64,000 nt of DNA, taken from the NCBI RefSeq assembly GCF_002443255.2, contig NW_019211455.1, forward strand, positions 28,532,239 through 28,596,238, given 5' to 3'. The notes under the pieces were generated by a model. It worked only from the letters and a program-made list of their open reading frames with translations. It was not told the origin of the DNA and ran no database searches. Position 1 is the first letter of the stretch. Each line of letters starts with the position of its first letter. Below, piece by piece: positions 38,596 through 51,103 of the stretch. A program made the position numbers and the translations under genes. This DNA is from Varroa destructor (taxonomy: Eukaryota > Arthropoda > Arachnida > Mesostigmata > Varroidae).

Positions 38596-41500
38596 CCGAC
38601 CGCGATTTTGTTTAGCTGGGCTATGGGGAAGAGAGGTAGAAAGTGACTAGTACGCTTATTTACTAACAGCGTTCAATGGATGTTGAGTGACGGCATGGAG
38701 ATAGCACACCCTTTCCGTATGGTGCAAAAGTACGTGCAGATTTCTAGTATCCTTCCAAGGGGACGCCCACGAGACACGATTCTCATGAGAACAGTTTCAG
38801 CTAAGCTACTGGACAACATATAATTATTGTATTTTTTTTATATGGTTGAAAGACTCGCCGGTTAACTGACTTCATTGACTAGCTCGATCTCCGCCAACGA
38901 TATGTGCTGCACAACATATGTGAATTGAAATTAAAATTGAAATAATAATATATGCACGCTTCATTGCCGTGCCAAACATACATATAACAAGCCATGAAAT
39001 ACAGATTCCGCTAGATGTTTACAAATCTGTGTGCACAGCTTCTGGATACTATGTCAAAGAAGTTACAGGTAATTACTGAAACAAAAATATGTTATATCCA
39101 GTAGATAAGCCGATATTAACATTGGAATGACTAATAGACCAGTTCCCATAAATGTTCGATTTAAAAAAAATAAATAAATTTGGTAGCAAATATATAATGG
39201 ATAATAACATATCTGTCAGCACGGTAGTGCCCCTGTCTTTCTTTCGAGTAGCATCTAAGCCTGACGTCACTCCTGCCGGTAGTGAACCGCTGACGAATAA
39301 AAGATCATGTATTCAGTATCACATCATCCATCTCTGGATGCGGTTGTTAATTATTAGGACATAGGAGATATTTGGCAAAAGTAATATAAAGCTCGTATAC
39401 CGTGGTGCTCCACTCTTTGAGAGTGCGCACGTTAATTTCTCAGGTCTGTCCTTAGATTTCTGAATGATGACTAAGAGTTAGCGGTTTTATTCTACAAAAC
39501 AGACCCGACTAGTACTGTCCAGTTTTTCTGAGCTTAACCATTATTATCTATAGGTCACATTCTTCGTTGCTGAAAGAGTGTCTGGCCTTCAGTTTTGGAA
39601 AACGTGTGATGAATATATGAACTTCAGGATCTGCCTTCAATAAATACCTTCGCATGTTGGTGTCTGTAGAAACGAGCTGTCTAATAGAATCGGTCGAAGT
39701 GGACTTCCAAAACACCAGGACCCAATTCATATTATTTCTAGTAGCAGTCGAAAAGTAACACAACTTGCACAGAGGAGAAGCTGTGAGAAACAAAAATGGA
39801 GTTAAAAAGTTGTTTCAAAAGCTCTTTTTTTTTAGAGAAACGATAGAAATCCGAATGCTGCTGCACCGTACTTTCGCGGTTTGTAAGTATTAAAAAAACA
39901 ACTGAGATTTTTCACCGCTTACAATGTGCGGAGGGTCGCACTAACAGCACACAAAGCCCAATCAATATAATCAAAGCGTCCAGAAACCCTCTGTGTGAAG
40001 TGCATGAAGTATTATGTTTATTTGAATGTCGTAAAAATTCGAAGGACAATGAGATGAGTTGCGACTTGTGTAAGGAAGATCGGCGGCTCGCATGAGTTCG
40101 TATGGGGGGTGCAGGGTCTCTGTCTCCTTTTGTCTGATTCTATTTTTTTACTAAATGAGTAACCTCCACTGGAAAGGAATTACGTTTAAACGAGCTGTTT
40201 CATTTATAGGGTGTTACAAATATGGTATACTCTAATATAGCACATATAAGCAAATTATATACACATACGATGCAATTATTGGAATTATACATACGCATCA
40301 TAAACTTATGTAACATTTTTTTATTCTGGTTATTATTTATTATGAGCAGATAAATAAAAGTAATAATGAATTTTATACGAATTGAAACCAATTGCCTTAT
40401 AACAGTTTAGTAGTCCTGGTCATAACGAAGTTTTAGCCATTTTCCCAACAGATAAACGTTTGCTTACTAAATTTGGCACAGTTAGAAGCGAGTCGCAAGT
40501 TTGAGCTTTAAATAATATTTTTATATTTGTTTTGAAAAGGAAAGAACTCTATCCGCTTGCTTCAGAATCAAAACCGATATGGACTCTTGAAGTAAATTTC
40601 GAGTTAGGGTTTATCTTCAGTACCTTAGTATGAGCTTAAGATTTTTCCTTATACATTTTTCAGTAACCAATTCAATTCAAATTCGTTATTATATTTAAAA
40701 AAAGACCCTAAACTGAGCATCGATGTCTTGGATTCTTCCAATGGCGTCTATTTAATAACCATTACGCTTTTATAGCAACAAAGAACCTGGCAGTAAAGCA
40801 ACGGACTTAAGATTCTTCTTTCAAAACTAAACATAAGTATATATAAATATAAATATAAACTTAAGTAAAATACATACAACGTATATCCAACTCAGGCATC
40901 CCCCAGTCCCAAAGCTAATATATATTAACAATAAGAAGACACAGAGAGACTATCATCTATTTCACTCATCTGTATCAGGTATGGAAGAGACCCAAAATAT
41001 TTCAATTCAATGCTTGTTTTATTTAATTTTATTGGTTATGTGACGAAATACAAGTCGTAGCAGAATCAGTAGACAATCGGCGTCATTTATTACAAACCTA
41101 CCAAATATACAGTTGATTAATAATGATTTCTACTCTTTTTTTAACTGCATTCCAAGTTTCTATGTTTGTCATTAGTGTTGTTGCTTGTAACTCATTCATG
41201 TTTTCAACGTTATATATAATAATGGCAATATTAAAAGTCATAATGCTAAATATTTATTAAATAGGATAATATTATAAAACATATTCACAGTAAGTATTCG
41301 CACGACACTCTTCGTCAGTTTGCTTATGCCATCCTTATTCCATTAGTTAGCGTAAACTAATGGCTTTGTGACGCAGTTGAGATGATTCTTTTTTCCACGC
41401 CATTGCTTTTTGTCAATGGCGCCCCAGGTCTGATCGTGATCTCTTTCCGACTCTAGTAGGGACCTTTGTCTACGTTCCTAAAAGGCTTGATGAGCCGAGT

Positions 41501-41790
41501 GCTCCTTAACGTTAATCTATTTAAATAAAATATGTGTATACATGTTAAACCGTCTATTCACATAAATTTTTGACAAATACCAAACCGTGTTCGAACACGA
41601 TCATTTTCGACCATGCTCGGACTCTATAAACTTGAAAATTTGAATTTTTTTTTAAATAAAATTAATCAGTTTATAATAATAACAATAAACAGTCTCCTCC
41701 TCGTTCATTAAAGAATCGTTCTTGCTTAGTGTTTGATTCACTAGGTGTGCAATGGCAATAAGAAAAATTTCTATAGAGAGATGCTGTTAT
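38596..41790. other. AT-rich intergenic region downstream of TMEM50
   Basis: No supported exon. Several minus-strand AATAAA hexamers (for example TTTATT at 41253-41258) could end the TMEM50 transcript. The minus-strand frame 39548-39793 is discussed under rejected items. Confidence 0.45.
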
Positions 41791-44422
41791 CTAGGATCCC
41801 CACGAATCCGATTCCTTACGACCAAACTTGAAAGCCATCGAGCTGGAATGTCACAGATCATTACGAACCAATAAGGACACTAAGAATAAGAATGTATAAA
41901 TTCAGTATTACGACCTATGTACCACTCTAGCTTTTTTTCTCATCTATCTGTTTATATTGATAATTATTTTGATATTGATAATGATAATATATTGATAATT
42001 AAAAATATATATTGAAAAGAAAAACAGAACAAGGTTGGTTATGATCAGTTAGAACAAATACACACTCACACATATACGAATGGACAGATATGTATACAGA
42101 TGTTTACAGCGCAGTAGAATACAGCGAGCCAAAATAGAATTATTCTAATAGTGGGTGTATATTTTTCATGAAAAAATAGCCGAAATGCATAATGAAGAAG
42201 ATAGACTGCAGATTATCTAGATACCTGGCAAAGATGAATGCATTTTGCAGGAACACAGATAACGAAGTAGAATAGAAGTTTGTCGCGACTAAAATCCAAC
42301 TTGAGCCAAGCAGTGCTGCGAAGCCGAGTACGAAGCCAATAAAGAGCCAGACGCGGGCCCCCGCCGGGCCGCAGACGCCATTCGTGAACACCCTTTCACC
42401 TGTCGAAAATATAGCGCACATTAAGTAGATAATCTTGCATGAGATCAGACACACTAGCAATCGACACCAGAACTCATTGCGATATTGTGAAGTTCGCCTT
42501 ATTTTGACGATCCTTAGTGAAGTACCAATCTACTCTAAAGAAATGCTATAATCTCACAATTGCCATTTGTATATGGCACTCGAATAAGTGAAATGAACAG
42601 AAAACAGGGACTGCAACTAGATCCAAGCGGATTTTCGATTAGACTGAATTTAGACGAGAAATACAGATTACAAATGGGTATCAAAATTTTCTCAGTATCA
42701 TATTGGGTCGAACTAAAACACTCGAAATTTTCTTGGGTAACTCAAAGCCAAGGTATGATTCTGTTATTTAGGGAGAACATTACGTGGTGTACACCATGAC
42801 GTTTATCGTTTCGTGACATGACCTATTAAAACCCAAGATGTTGACATCCTAGCAAATCAAAGGTCTACATAAAAAGCAGTAGTTACTGATAATCGTAGAT
42901 CAGCACATGACACTACTAGTGCTTCCCCGAACCCCAAAAAAAATTTTTAAGGAGCTAATCTGTAAATTCCGTTTACGGACACGAACACTATCAGTGCTTT
43001 AGTAGCCACTAAATTCAGGCCGTTCTCTCTATAAGCCTTAATTGGCACTTCGTTTATTACTATTATATTTCGACTTAAGGAGGTACTTTTTCACTCAATG
43101 CAGGGCTGGAAGACGAACTCCTTACTGCCTCTCTTTTGCTTGTTCTTCGTCTTCCCTAAGCTCAATCATTTCTGCCATATACCTAGAGGTTGCTGCGCAA
43201 ATTTTTTTTCATCCTGAGGCATCTACACGTTTACACGATGTCACTTGTAAAAGAATGCCTTAGTACGAATTAATCTATTTACATATACATGGTAGCAAGT
43301 AGAAATTGTAGTTCCAGAGAAAAATTGCCGAAAAATTGAAGCGCTGGCCTGATTTTAAAGCAGCTTAGCCGCCTCACCTCTGACTTGTGCGTTCGACACG
43401 ACATTGACCATAATGAGACTAAGCGTCGAAATCACGCCGATTGTATGGTACGCGTGATTCAACTCAGCCGACGATGGATGCCGAGCTGCGCAGTCGATCA
43501 TGATCCACCAGCCAATCGCAAACTAGCGCAACATACGACAAAGGGAGTACAATTAGAACAGTGAACCGAAAAAATACCACAATGCATATACATCCCTATA
43601 TGTAAATATTGTCAAGGTGTTTATCTATTAGAAAGTTAATATAATGGCCATTAAGTAGGCATTTAAAGAAATATCTGTATAATGAAATCACATTATAACT
43701 GTGTATTATTTATTATTATAACAGATTTTATTACCATTCTCTACTATTTTCAATAGCTTGTAATAAAATACAATATTCATGTTCATAAAGTTGAAAATTA
43801 TGTTTATTGAGGTAGATATGATTTATAGAACAAGTTGGTTACTATAAATCGGATAGTTTTCTCTTAGTGAATCAACCTATATTCAGCAAAAAGGGATCTA
43901 CTATTTTGATCCATGCATTTTGATTGCATCATAACCATAAATTCATTCAATTAAAACTTATATACTATATACGAACATTCTTTCAATTAAATATAGTTTT
44001 ATAGTATTGCACATAGTGGTCGATAAGCACTTCGATCATAAAAGTACTCAGCACTGACCCAGTACAAACTTGACGTCGTTTACACCTATTGCAACATTAT
44101 AACAGGATAATCACAGCAGCTCCTATAGAATTGTCACAAGTGTTTCAATGATATTCATCAATATCTATATATATACATATATATAATTACGTAAAGACTG
44201 TTTTGATCATAATTCTAACAATGTATCTCACAAGTGACTGTGATGGCAATCTTGCCTACTTTGATCTATTTCAGTCTAACACCTTGAGCGTCTACGTAGA
44301 TACAAATTATTCGAAATCACAGTTACCAGTGATCCAGCTACAACTGAATAGACTGCGTTTCGACGATCGGTAAAATCTAGCCACTCGGGCCGATTGCAAG
44401 GCATATGGAGGCATCCAGACAT
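41791..44422 (-). CDS. TMEM50: TMEM50 family membrane protein (complete, 4 exons)
   Basis: Minus-strand exons 44422-44327, 43522-43378, 42399-42225 and 41842-41791 join in phase (0/1/2) to a 155-residue protein; human TMEM50A/B are 157-158. Seen in order: [84 protein letters not shown] and the C-terminal FKFGR. All are TMEM50 hallmarks, and the four hydrophobic spans match the family. TMEM50 proteins are small tetra-span proteins of the ER/endomembrane system; the Drosophila and yeast relatives (kish/other small Golgi proteins are a different family) suggest a role in secretory traffic, but the exact function is unsettled. The last exon carries only 17 codons and was fixed by the FKFGR motif. 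The introns are AT-rich, up to about 980 bp. Confidence 0.94.
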
Positions 44423-45192
44423 CCTGACGATTACAGGGCTGAGTCTACTCCTCAATGCTTACGATTCACCGGTACTGGCTAAACTGGCTGAATCAAATAA
44501 CATCAATGGTGTGCGACAAGCGGCTCGCGTACGTCCCCTAAAAGGGTATCAAGTCAAAGCGCAACATTATAAACATAATCTAACGTTTGCTCTATGTCTA
44601 ATAACTGGCTCGAAAAGTCTATAGGTACTTAGGCTTGTGGTATGCTTGTCGCATACTTGATAAAAAAAATTTCATCGCTTTTATAATTAATCTTTGTACG
44701 CAGTGGTTATCAACCAGTTTAGCATTTGATTTGCGCAAATATTAGTTATCGTTAACTTTTTATGTCTCTAAAATCATGGAAAATATTGTGAAGCTTAGGG
44801 GGTCAATAAGGTGTCGGTGGTTCTGACATGCGTCCTCAAATTAGGGGTCGCCATAGCAACGACCCTAATAGAAGTATCCGGAATTTCGAAGACTTCAGTT
44901 AAAATATTTGATAACTGCAACCTACAACGATAATTTAGGATTATCGTTAAAAGTTACCACGTACGACTCACGTACGAGTCTCAAACAAAGTATTAGACAT
45001 TCAACTGCAGAGTGTCTGTGTGTGAGCGAACATTCCATCTAAAGTAAGCAAAAAAGTATATCGGCTAAGTGCAAAGCTCATTCTTACACAGGAAAAGCTT
45101 GCATTGACTATAAAGAAAAGATCAAAAATATTTACGAAACATAAGATTCTTAAATCTAGCAGTATTTAGATTTTAGAATGAATGGATAGGTA

Positions 45193-45198
45193 TTTATT
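45193..45198 (-). terminator. Poly(A) signal overlapping a stop codon
   Basis: The minus strand reads TAATAAATACC: AATAAA begins within the TAA stop of the 127-residue protein. If used, cleavage would leave a 3'UTR of only about 15-25 bases. Confidence 0.4.
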
Positions 45199-45658
45199 AT
45201 GCACTTTTGCTACATTTGTCGATTGCAAAGTTGCTCACAAAAGCAGCACTTTCACCTGGTGAAATAGCTAGTATATTCATTTTGGAAGGAGCTGATTCAG
45301 CATTGATCTCATAAACGTCATCCACCGTCGTTATAGTGGAAACATAATTTACTATGCAATATACACAGAAAGCCATGGTAAGAGGTCATCGTCATAAAAC
45401 CAGATCGCAAACCCTTTGGGAGAACTCACCTTGAAAAGAACTCTCTTTCCAGAGTAATTCAGAGCCGAGCAGAGTGTCAAGGGGTATAACACCTTCGACG
45501 TCTAAGTCCGTAACATAAACTTTACTCAGTGCCAGAAGAGGAAGAAGCTGCGTTGACATAGAATCATAACAATGATGCCCATGATTTGTAGCTGCAGCCT
45601 GCTCCTTAACTGGTGCTTTCCGAACGTGCGGTGTAAGCGGGGTTCTGATTGCACCCAT
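45197..45658 (-). CDS. Unknown 127-residue protein, 2 exons
   Basis: Exons 45658-45430 and 45351-45197 join in phase (1 base plus 2 bases) across a 78-bp intron with donor GTGAGT and an acceptor after CTTTCTGTGTATATTGCATAG. The product starts MGAIRTPLTPHVRKAPVKEQ and ends at TAA 45199-45197. There is no signal peptide and no membrane span; the N-terminal 40 residues look disordered (TP motifs, Ala/His-rich). A compact hydrophobic/acidic segment follows (LPLLALSKVYVTDLDVEG, IPLDTLLGSELLWKESS). No AG precedes the ATG for more than 30 bases, so this is probably the true start. The gene sits 775 bases upstream of TMEM50 on the same strand. I do not recognise the family. Splice phase and base composition support coding. 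Confidence 0.5.
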
Positions 45659-46824
45659 GGAGTCAACCGTTATATTAGAGAAAATTATATAACCATATTA
45701 AAAAATATGATAAGCAAAATTTCGATTGACTTCGACTGTATTACTATTTTTCTTTGACCAGCAAATAAATCGCGTCCCGTTGTTGAGTACCCAGAAATGA
45801 TATAGAACGTTGCTGGAGCAACTATCTGATTTTAAAGCGTAATTAATATACGCGCGTACTAAGTACGCTTACTATGTAGAAATTGTTTTAAATACGAAAC
45901 AAAAAAAAGAAAGCATATTTTTTTAGCATTTAGAGATTGCAGAAAGGGGTCATGTTTATACGAATCCCGCGCACTACTGAGTATGAGAATAGAAAATATC
46001 TTCCCCCTTTGAGGTCTTTATAACGATTTCAGTTGCAAGCCTTGTCCGATTTTGTGGACTTTTGAAAAGTCCACAAAATAACGTGGCATAAGAAACAAAA
46101 CATGGAACAGAAAGTCGAGCAATTAAGAGAATAGCCTTATAGGTCTGATAAAACCACTGCAGAATAAGCGACTTCACTATTTAGCTATAGCATAAAAGAG
46201 GTTACACCTTGTTACAAGTTTACAACCTAGAGCCAGTGTGGGAACGTCAGAAGCTAATAGTTTATTTATTTAAAATAGTTAAAGTTGTCCTCCAGTAGTA
46301 AAAATCACGCCTCTTCTGTTCCCCATATGGAATAACCGACATACTACGAAAAAACAATTTCTTTTTACAATTTTTTTTTAGATTTCAGACAGGCTTAGTT
46401 TTAAAGTATGATCCCTTAACCACGACTGGACCATATTTAATTTTACAGTGACATAATTCAAATTACGTTTTAAGGCAATTTTGGATTATTTTTATTTTTG
46501 CATCCATATCAAACCAAAATTCGGTTTAATTTATCGTTACCAATTGATTGTTGTTATTATTATTACTGCTAGTATTGGTATTATCAATAGCTTGGCATTA
46601 GTCGGTACATTTGATTCTCGAGTACAGTCTATTAATCTGCAATAATTTATTTTCTGCGATTCAGTTTATTATGAATATATTGCATTGCCAGAACACAAAT
46701 ATGTTTAGCAGCAGGAAGTTACTCAGGAAATAAGTGCGTATGTAAATAAACCTCTCGTTTCCACGAGTTTGTCGAAAAAGCATTTCTCACTAAAAAATAT
46801 GCATCTTAATAATATAATCCTCGC

Positions 46825-46860
46825 CAGTACCAAAAGAATATATATATTCTTTTGGTACTG
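46825..46860. repeat. Perfect 36-bp palindrome followed by (TA)n
   Basis: Left arm CAGTACCAAAAGAATATA and right arm TATATTCTTTTGGTACTG are exact reverse complements with no spacer. A TA repeat of about 22 bp starts three bases later (46863-46884). It would extrude as a strong hairpin. Confidence 0.9.
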
Positions 46861-46969
46861 ACATATATATATATATATATATATGAAAATGACGTATTTT
46901 TTTGTAAAAATCTACACAGATTCGCAAGTTATGTTATCGATCCTCCACGCATCTGCTGGGACGTTTCAC

Positions 46970-47100
46970 TGACATACGCATGACATCAGCGGGCTCTCGA
47001 GAGAACATATATAAGGCTATGGCGCGCCAGTGCGTTAATCACCGTACTCCGAGCGTTACCTATGAAACTTCGTTTCACAGTAGATCACAGTGTGAATCAT
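46970..47100 (+). promoter_or_regulatory. Candidate TATA-type core promoter
   Basis: TATATAAGG at about 47007-47015 is preceded by a TGACATCA element (46980s) and CTCTCGAGAGA (a GAGA-like palindrome). Mixed GC-richer sequence follows (GGCGCGCC, CCGAGCG). This cluster stands out from the AT-rich surroundings. No long coding frame follows directly; the first ATGs downstream open frames of fewer than 25 codons. The transcript, if any, is unknown. Confidence 0.3.
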
Positions 47101-48604
47101 AGGAATTTTACATGCTAAGCAAAACTGTAGCAAGTTGTATAAGGAAACTTTTGTCACTTCGACCTGAAGATATTGAAAAATGATAGTTTTGCGCAACTTG
47201 AACCGGATGTTTCATAGCTGTAAGCCGTTGCAGGTTTTTGGCTTCTAATGACTTGAGATATTGGACTGGGTTGGCAGCCAACTTTAGCAAACGCTAGAGG
47301 AAACGTTAGCCGAACATATAGCTCATACATATAGAGGAATCGAGGGTGCTTCCGATGCAACGCGAGTTCAAATTCTATCTGAGCTGTTTGGCAGAGTTAA
47401 ACACAACCCAGGCGAGTGCTGCGACACTGAAGCCCTATCAATGATAACCGTCGACCACTAGCCTACTGAAATTAAATCAGACTGAAGGAAGGTCCCCTAT
47501 AAAAATGCAGGAACTAGAAATCGCAAGCTGATTGAATAAATAGCTCTTGAAAATAAAAGAAGAATTGCTCAAAAACGAACCCAGTACTTCGACTAGTAGC
47601 CAGAAGGATATTAGATCCCGAGTTGCTAAAACACTCCGAAACCCAAACAATTAATAGAAGGCGAACGAAAAAAAATCAATCTAACGAACAGTTTACATCT
47701 TAGGAAGATCTAAAAATCAAATAAGAAAATAAAATCGATGTCAAGAAGGGTTTCAAACAAAAAAAAAGATACTGCGAATCTGAAAAGAATAAAAAAAATT
47801 TGCCGAAAAAGAAATTCTCATCGAAGTCAAAATTACTGAGACGTGTCAACCAGAGTAACAAAACAAGGTAATCGTGTGTTTCTAATCGAAATGAGTTAGA
47901 ATTATGGTTGACAACGTTGACGGCAATCAAAAGGAACCAAGGGGTTTTCTGCTTCCGAAATCTATTTGTGGGCACCACGCCGCATCGAGTTTGGGTACTT
48001 TACCGAATACCACTTCGGAGGATACTCATGGGTTCAACCCAAAGATGCTCAGGTCTATAGTGGAAGCTACAAGTTCAAGCTCATTTTATGCAGGAAAGAG
48101 GCACGTTTTCCACAGAATGAAGATGAACACGGCGAGATTGGTTAGTTTATCTTGTATTGGGGAGAGCGATGGCTGCTTACCTTACCTGAAACTGTCGCTG
48201 TTTAAAAACTGACAGCAAGAAATGCCTCAGGGTCACGAACCGTTATCCTCTGTGCTTCTGGCATCTCGAAAGATAAGAATCAGGGAGGTGGACTCGTGCC
48301 CATAAAAACCATCTGCAGAAATTAAATGAAGGCTTCCAACTTATGGCTTATAATTTTTAAAAAGTTATGAAATGTTGGTTTGACTAGCCAGATACTATAC
48401 GTATACAGTACACATACAGTCAGTGACTTTTTGTTAAATATTATACGCGATCATATGGCACATCTACATTATGTTCTCGTATCTCGTCTTTCATTATCTT
48501 ATTATATCAAAGCAATTCAAACCAAAGCTGTACAATAGAGTTTTTCAACAATTTATATTTGACTTTACCACCACCGGTTAGCTTAACTATAAGAGAGCGG
48601 AATA
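47101..48604. other. Unassigned region
   Basis: Contains a 102-codon plus-strand frame (47904-48212) with no recognisable family and no paired splice sites. Nothing else is supported. Confidence 0.4.
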
Positions 48605-49096
48605 ATGGCAATTTATGATTTTATGACACTTTATTTAATTTTTTCACTTTTGTGCCCTTTTATTTCATCAGTCCAAGTTTCGCTTTCCCCAATATGCGTC
48701 TATGTTGGTAAGTATATGAATATAAACTGTAGACACTCAAGTATAAACTTGCCCTCGAGGCTGTGCATGGATCATACTTATCGCACCGCCATAACGTAAT
48801 ACACAGTTTACTTCCCTTCTTATCGTATTGTATACAGAAGGGTCAATGCATTGCATGAAATTCCGGGCCCACACCAAAATATGGCAGTACGAAATATTAG
48901 AAACAGAAAAAAGGCGCAGGTTAGTAAAGCAAATTGGCAAAGCGGACCTTTTTGTACGAAAATAGCTTTCGGAAAACGATGCCTAATACGAGAAGCTCGA
49001 AATTAGTATTTCTCGTGATTTCTAGTATTTCTAGTGATTTCACACAGTATTTCTCAGGCAATCTTAAAAAAAAGCGATCAAGTGGCATTGTTGTAA
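48605..49096 (+). CDS. Candidate small secreted peptide, 3 exons
   Basis: Exons 48605-48707, 48838-48919 and 49048-49096 join in phase (1/2, 2/1) to a 77-residue protein ending at TAA 49094-49096. Residues 1-22 ([20 protein letters not shown]...) form a signal peptide. The mature part has two cysteines (SPICVYV, MHCMKF) and a basic KRR site before SISQAILKKSD, which could be a processing point. Donor GTAAGT of exon 1 and the acceptor of exon 2 (TTCCCTTCTTATCGTATTGTATACAG) are strong; donor GTTAGT is weaker. Exon 3 could instead start at 49058, giving a stop after three residues. No family is recognised. Confidence 0.4.
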
Positions 49097-50500
49097 AATA
49101 ATTACAAAACTTTATCATTACAAATATGGAAAAATTTTAAAGTTAACTATGTAAACTTTGAGAAGCATGAATTTTTTTATGGCCATCATACTTATGATAG
49201 TACTCACGAGATGATAGTAGTCAACTTAGCAGATATAACTTTATTAGCCATACGCTCGGGACTTTACCTCCTGTATGTTGAGAACTGTTGAAATAATCTT
49301 TTTCCGTTATCTATTGCTGCGAGAATATACTGTTTAATAAAACTGGTTTTTTCATTGTCCTACGCAAAGTAATTTATGTAAGTCTTAACAATACAAACGT
49401 TTTTCTTGACAATTCCACAGCAAGTGGTACTGTTCATTGACAGTAATGGCACTTTTTAAATATCGTACGTGAAGTTGGATGATGTCCACAGACCTAGGTC
49501 ATCTGGCCTTTAAGTGTTGATTTACTCCGTCACTAACTTCACAGTAAATAGTGTTTTTCTTCACAGATTTCTGTTTCTCTAAATAAGCTCTTTCTGTTTT
49601 ATCGATAGTATTCTGAACGGTCTTTCACAGCGATTTCGGATCGGTCGTTCGCGAATGTCTAGATCAGTTCCCGCTACAGAAGCTTAAGCGTGCACTTACC
49701 TATTTCTCCATTATTCCGGAACTTTGTAGCTAAAAATCGTACGCTCTCTATTAACATCCATAAGCGTAATTTAATTTCGACTGGAAGCCAGTAACTAAAA
49801 ACAAGGAATGATTACCACATAGCATATATTCTTTGAAAAACAAGCTGCAATTAAGAATGTATGAAAGGTAGTTGTAAACGTTCTTAAATATCTTTAAAAA
49901 ATTCTAAAATTGCTATAGCAACAGAGAGTTCCATTTAAGCGTTAAATACTAGAAAGCACAAAAACTATCGATATAACACATTTCTTTCTCGTCTGCAGCA
50001 TCTAAATACTTGTTCATTTTGTGTTCAAATTTTGTTAATCCCTTCTTAAATTATGTTCTTCCTAATTTCCTGTGTTGGCTTTGCTGTAAACATGAACCAT
50101 ATACCGTTGCGTATTCCTGCGGTATTGGTGAGCTATATTTAGCCCATTGATGCAGTTCTCTGTGTTTGTTTGTTATAAGTGCCTCCGAGGTTATGGCCTC
50201 CGTGGTCAACGAAAGGGTCAACGATAATCTCAAAGAAAATAAATTTCATTGGTTTAAAGCTCTGCACTTGAACGCGAACTATAGTAAATTGTAAGTTTAT
50301 ATTTACTTTGAAAGGATTTTATCTATTAACTGCGAGGCATGACTTCCGAATATACCACCCGTACTCGTACCTGAGTAACTATTGTCATTATTATTACAAT
50401 TCTTATCCACGCTATTCGATAGTCTGCAGAACTCCAAGCACGTTTTCTATATACTAGCTTCCCACTTATGATTATGACTCATTTGGCAACTGTAAACTAA
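49097..50500. other. AT-rich intergenic region upstream of MED26
   Basis: No supported gene. It ends at the abrupt rise in GC content near 50.5 kb that begins the MED26 promoter region. Confidence 0.5.
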
Positions 50501-51103
50501 ATTTGATCTTAATCCTACCCCGCTTCCAGACCCAGTCAACGAGTTTGGCGTACACTTTGCCTGCTATCCCCATATTCCAGCCTCAACCAGCACCTGGCCT
50601 TCAAGGCATATTTTCCTCTGCCCCTCAGTTCTCTCGTAATCATCTCTCTGTTTTGCCAGCTTCTCTGCCAATCATTCTTCGGGGCCTGAGGCGCGCACCC
50701 TCTGGTCGTTTGCAGCACGACCTGCCACAACTAGCCTCAACCTGAACCCCACCGCACATCGACCTGCAGCCCTCAACAGCGTCGGGCCCCATTGTGGCTG
50801 CAAGCGGGAGTGCGGAGTAAGATTGACAGTGGAGGAGGAGAGTCTAATCAGCTCGACCATCAGCGTCGACGACAGCTTGAACAGCCTCCACAGCGCTCGG
50901 CTGGCCACTGTGCTAATTTAAACCCGGCCTTATTTCGCGCCACTCGTGTCCACCGTGGCGCTGCAGTCATGATCAGCTGAGCAGGTGGCGCTGCTGTCGC
51001 CTTCTGTTGTGTTGCCCGTGATGAGTTCTCAGCTAGTGGTGGCTCAGTCTGCATCGGACGGAGGCTGCACCGTTTGTGTGACTCGCTTTTTATGCTTTTA
51101 TAA
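50501..51103 (+). promoter_or_regulatory. MED26 promoter and 5' leader region
   Basis: GC-rich, CpG-containing sequence immediately 5' of the MED26 start codon. An initiator-like TCAGTC at 51044-51049 would give a leader of about 58 bases. No TATA box is seen at the matching distance. The open frames here on both strands (50503-51054) lack domain support and are probably by-products of GC-rich sequence. Confidence 0.4.

Noticed and set aside
39548..39793. Minus-strand frame containing MNWVLVFWKSTSTDSIR after a plausible acceptor
   Set aside because: No partner exon or family match; a possible internal donor conflicts with the frame continuing to the stop. Too weak to annotate.
41440..41480. 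Alternative last exon for TMEM50 (short Ser/Arg frame after an AG at about 41455)
   Set aside because: The exon at 41842-41791 encodes FKFGR and aligns to TMEM50 without gaps, so the alternative is not needed.
47010..47045. Possible LTR retrotransposon end (TATA box then TGGCGCGCC resembling a primer-binding site)
   Set aside because: No matching second LTR, no TG...CA ends and no gag-pol reading frames nearby.
47904..48212. Plus-strand 102-codon frame
   Set aside because: No domain, signal peptide or splice partners; the amino-acid mix is consistent with chance.
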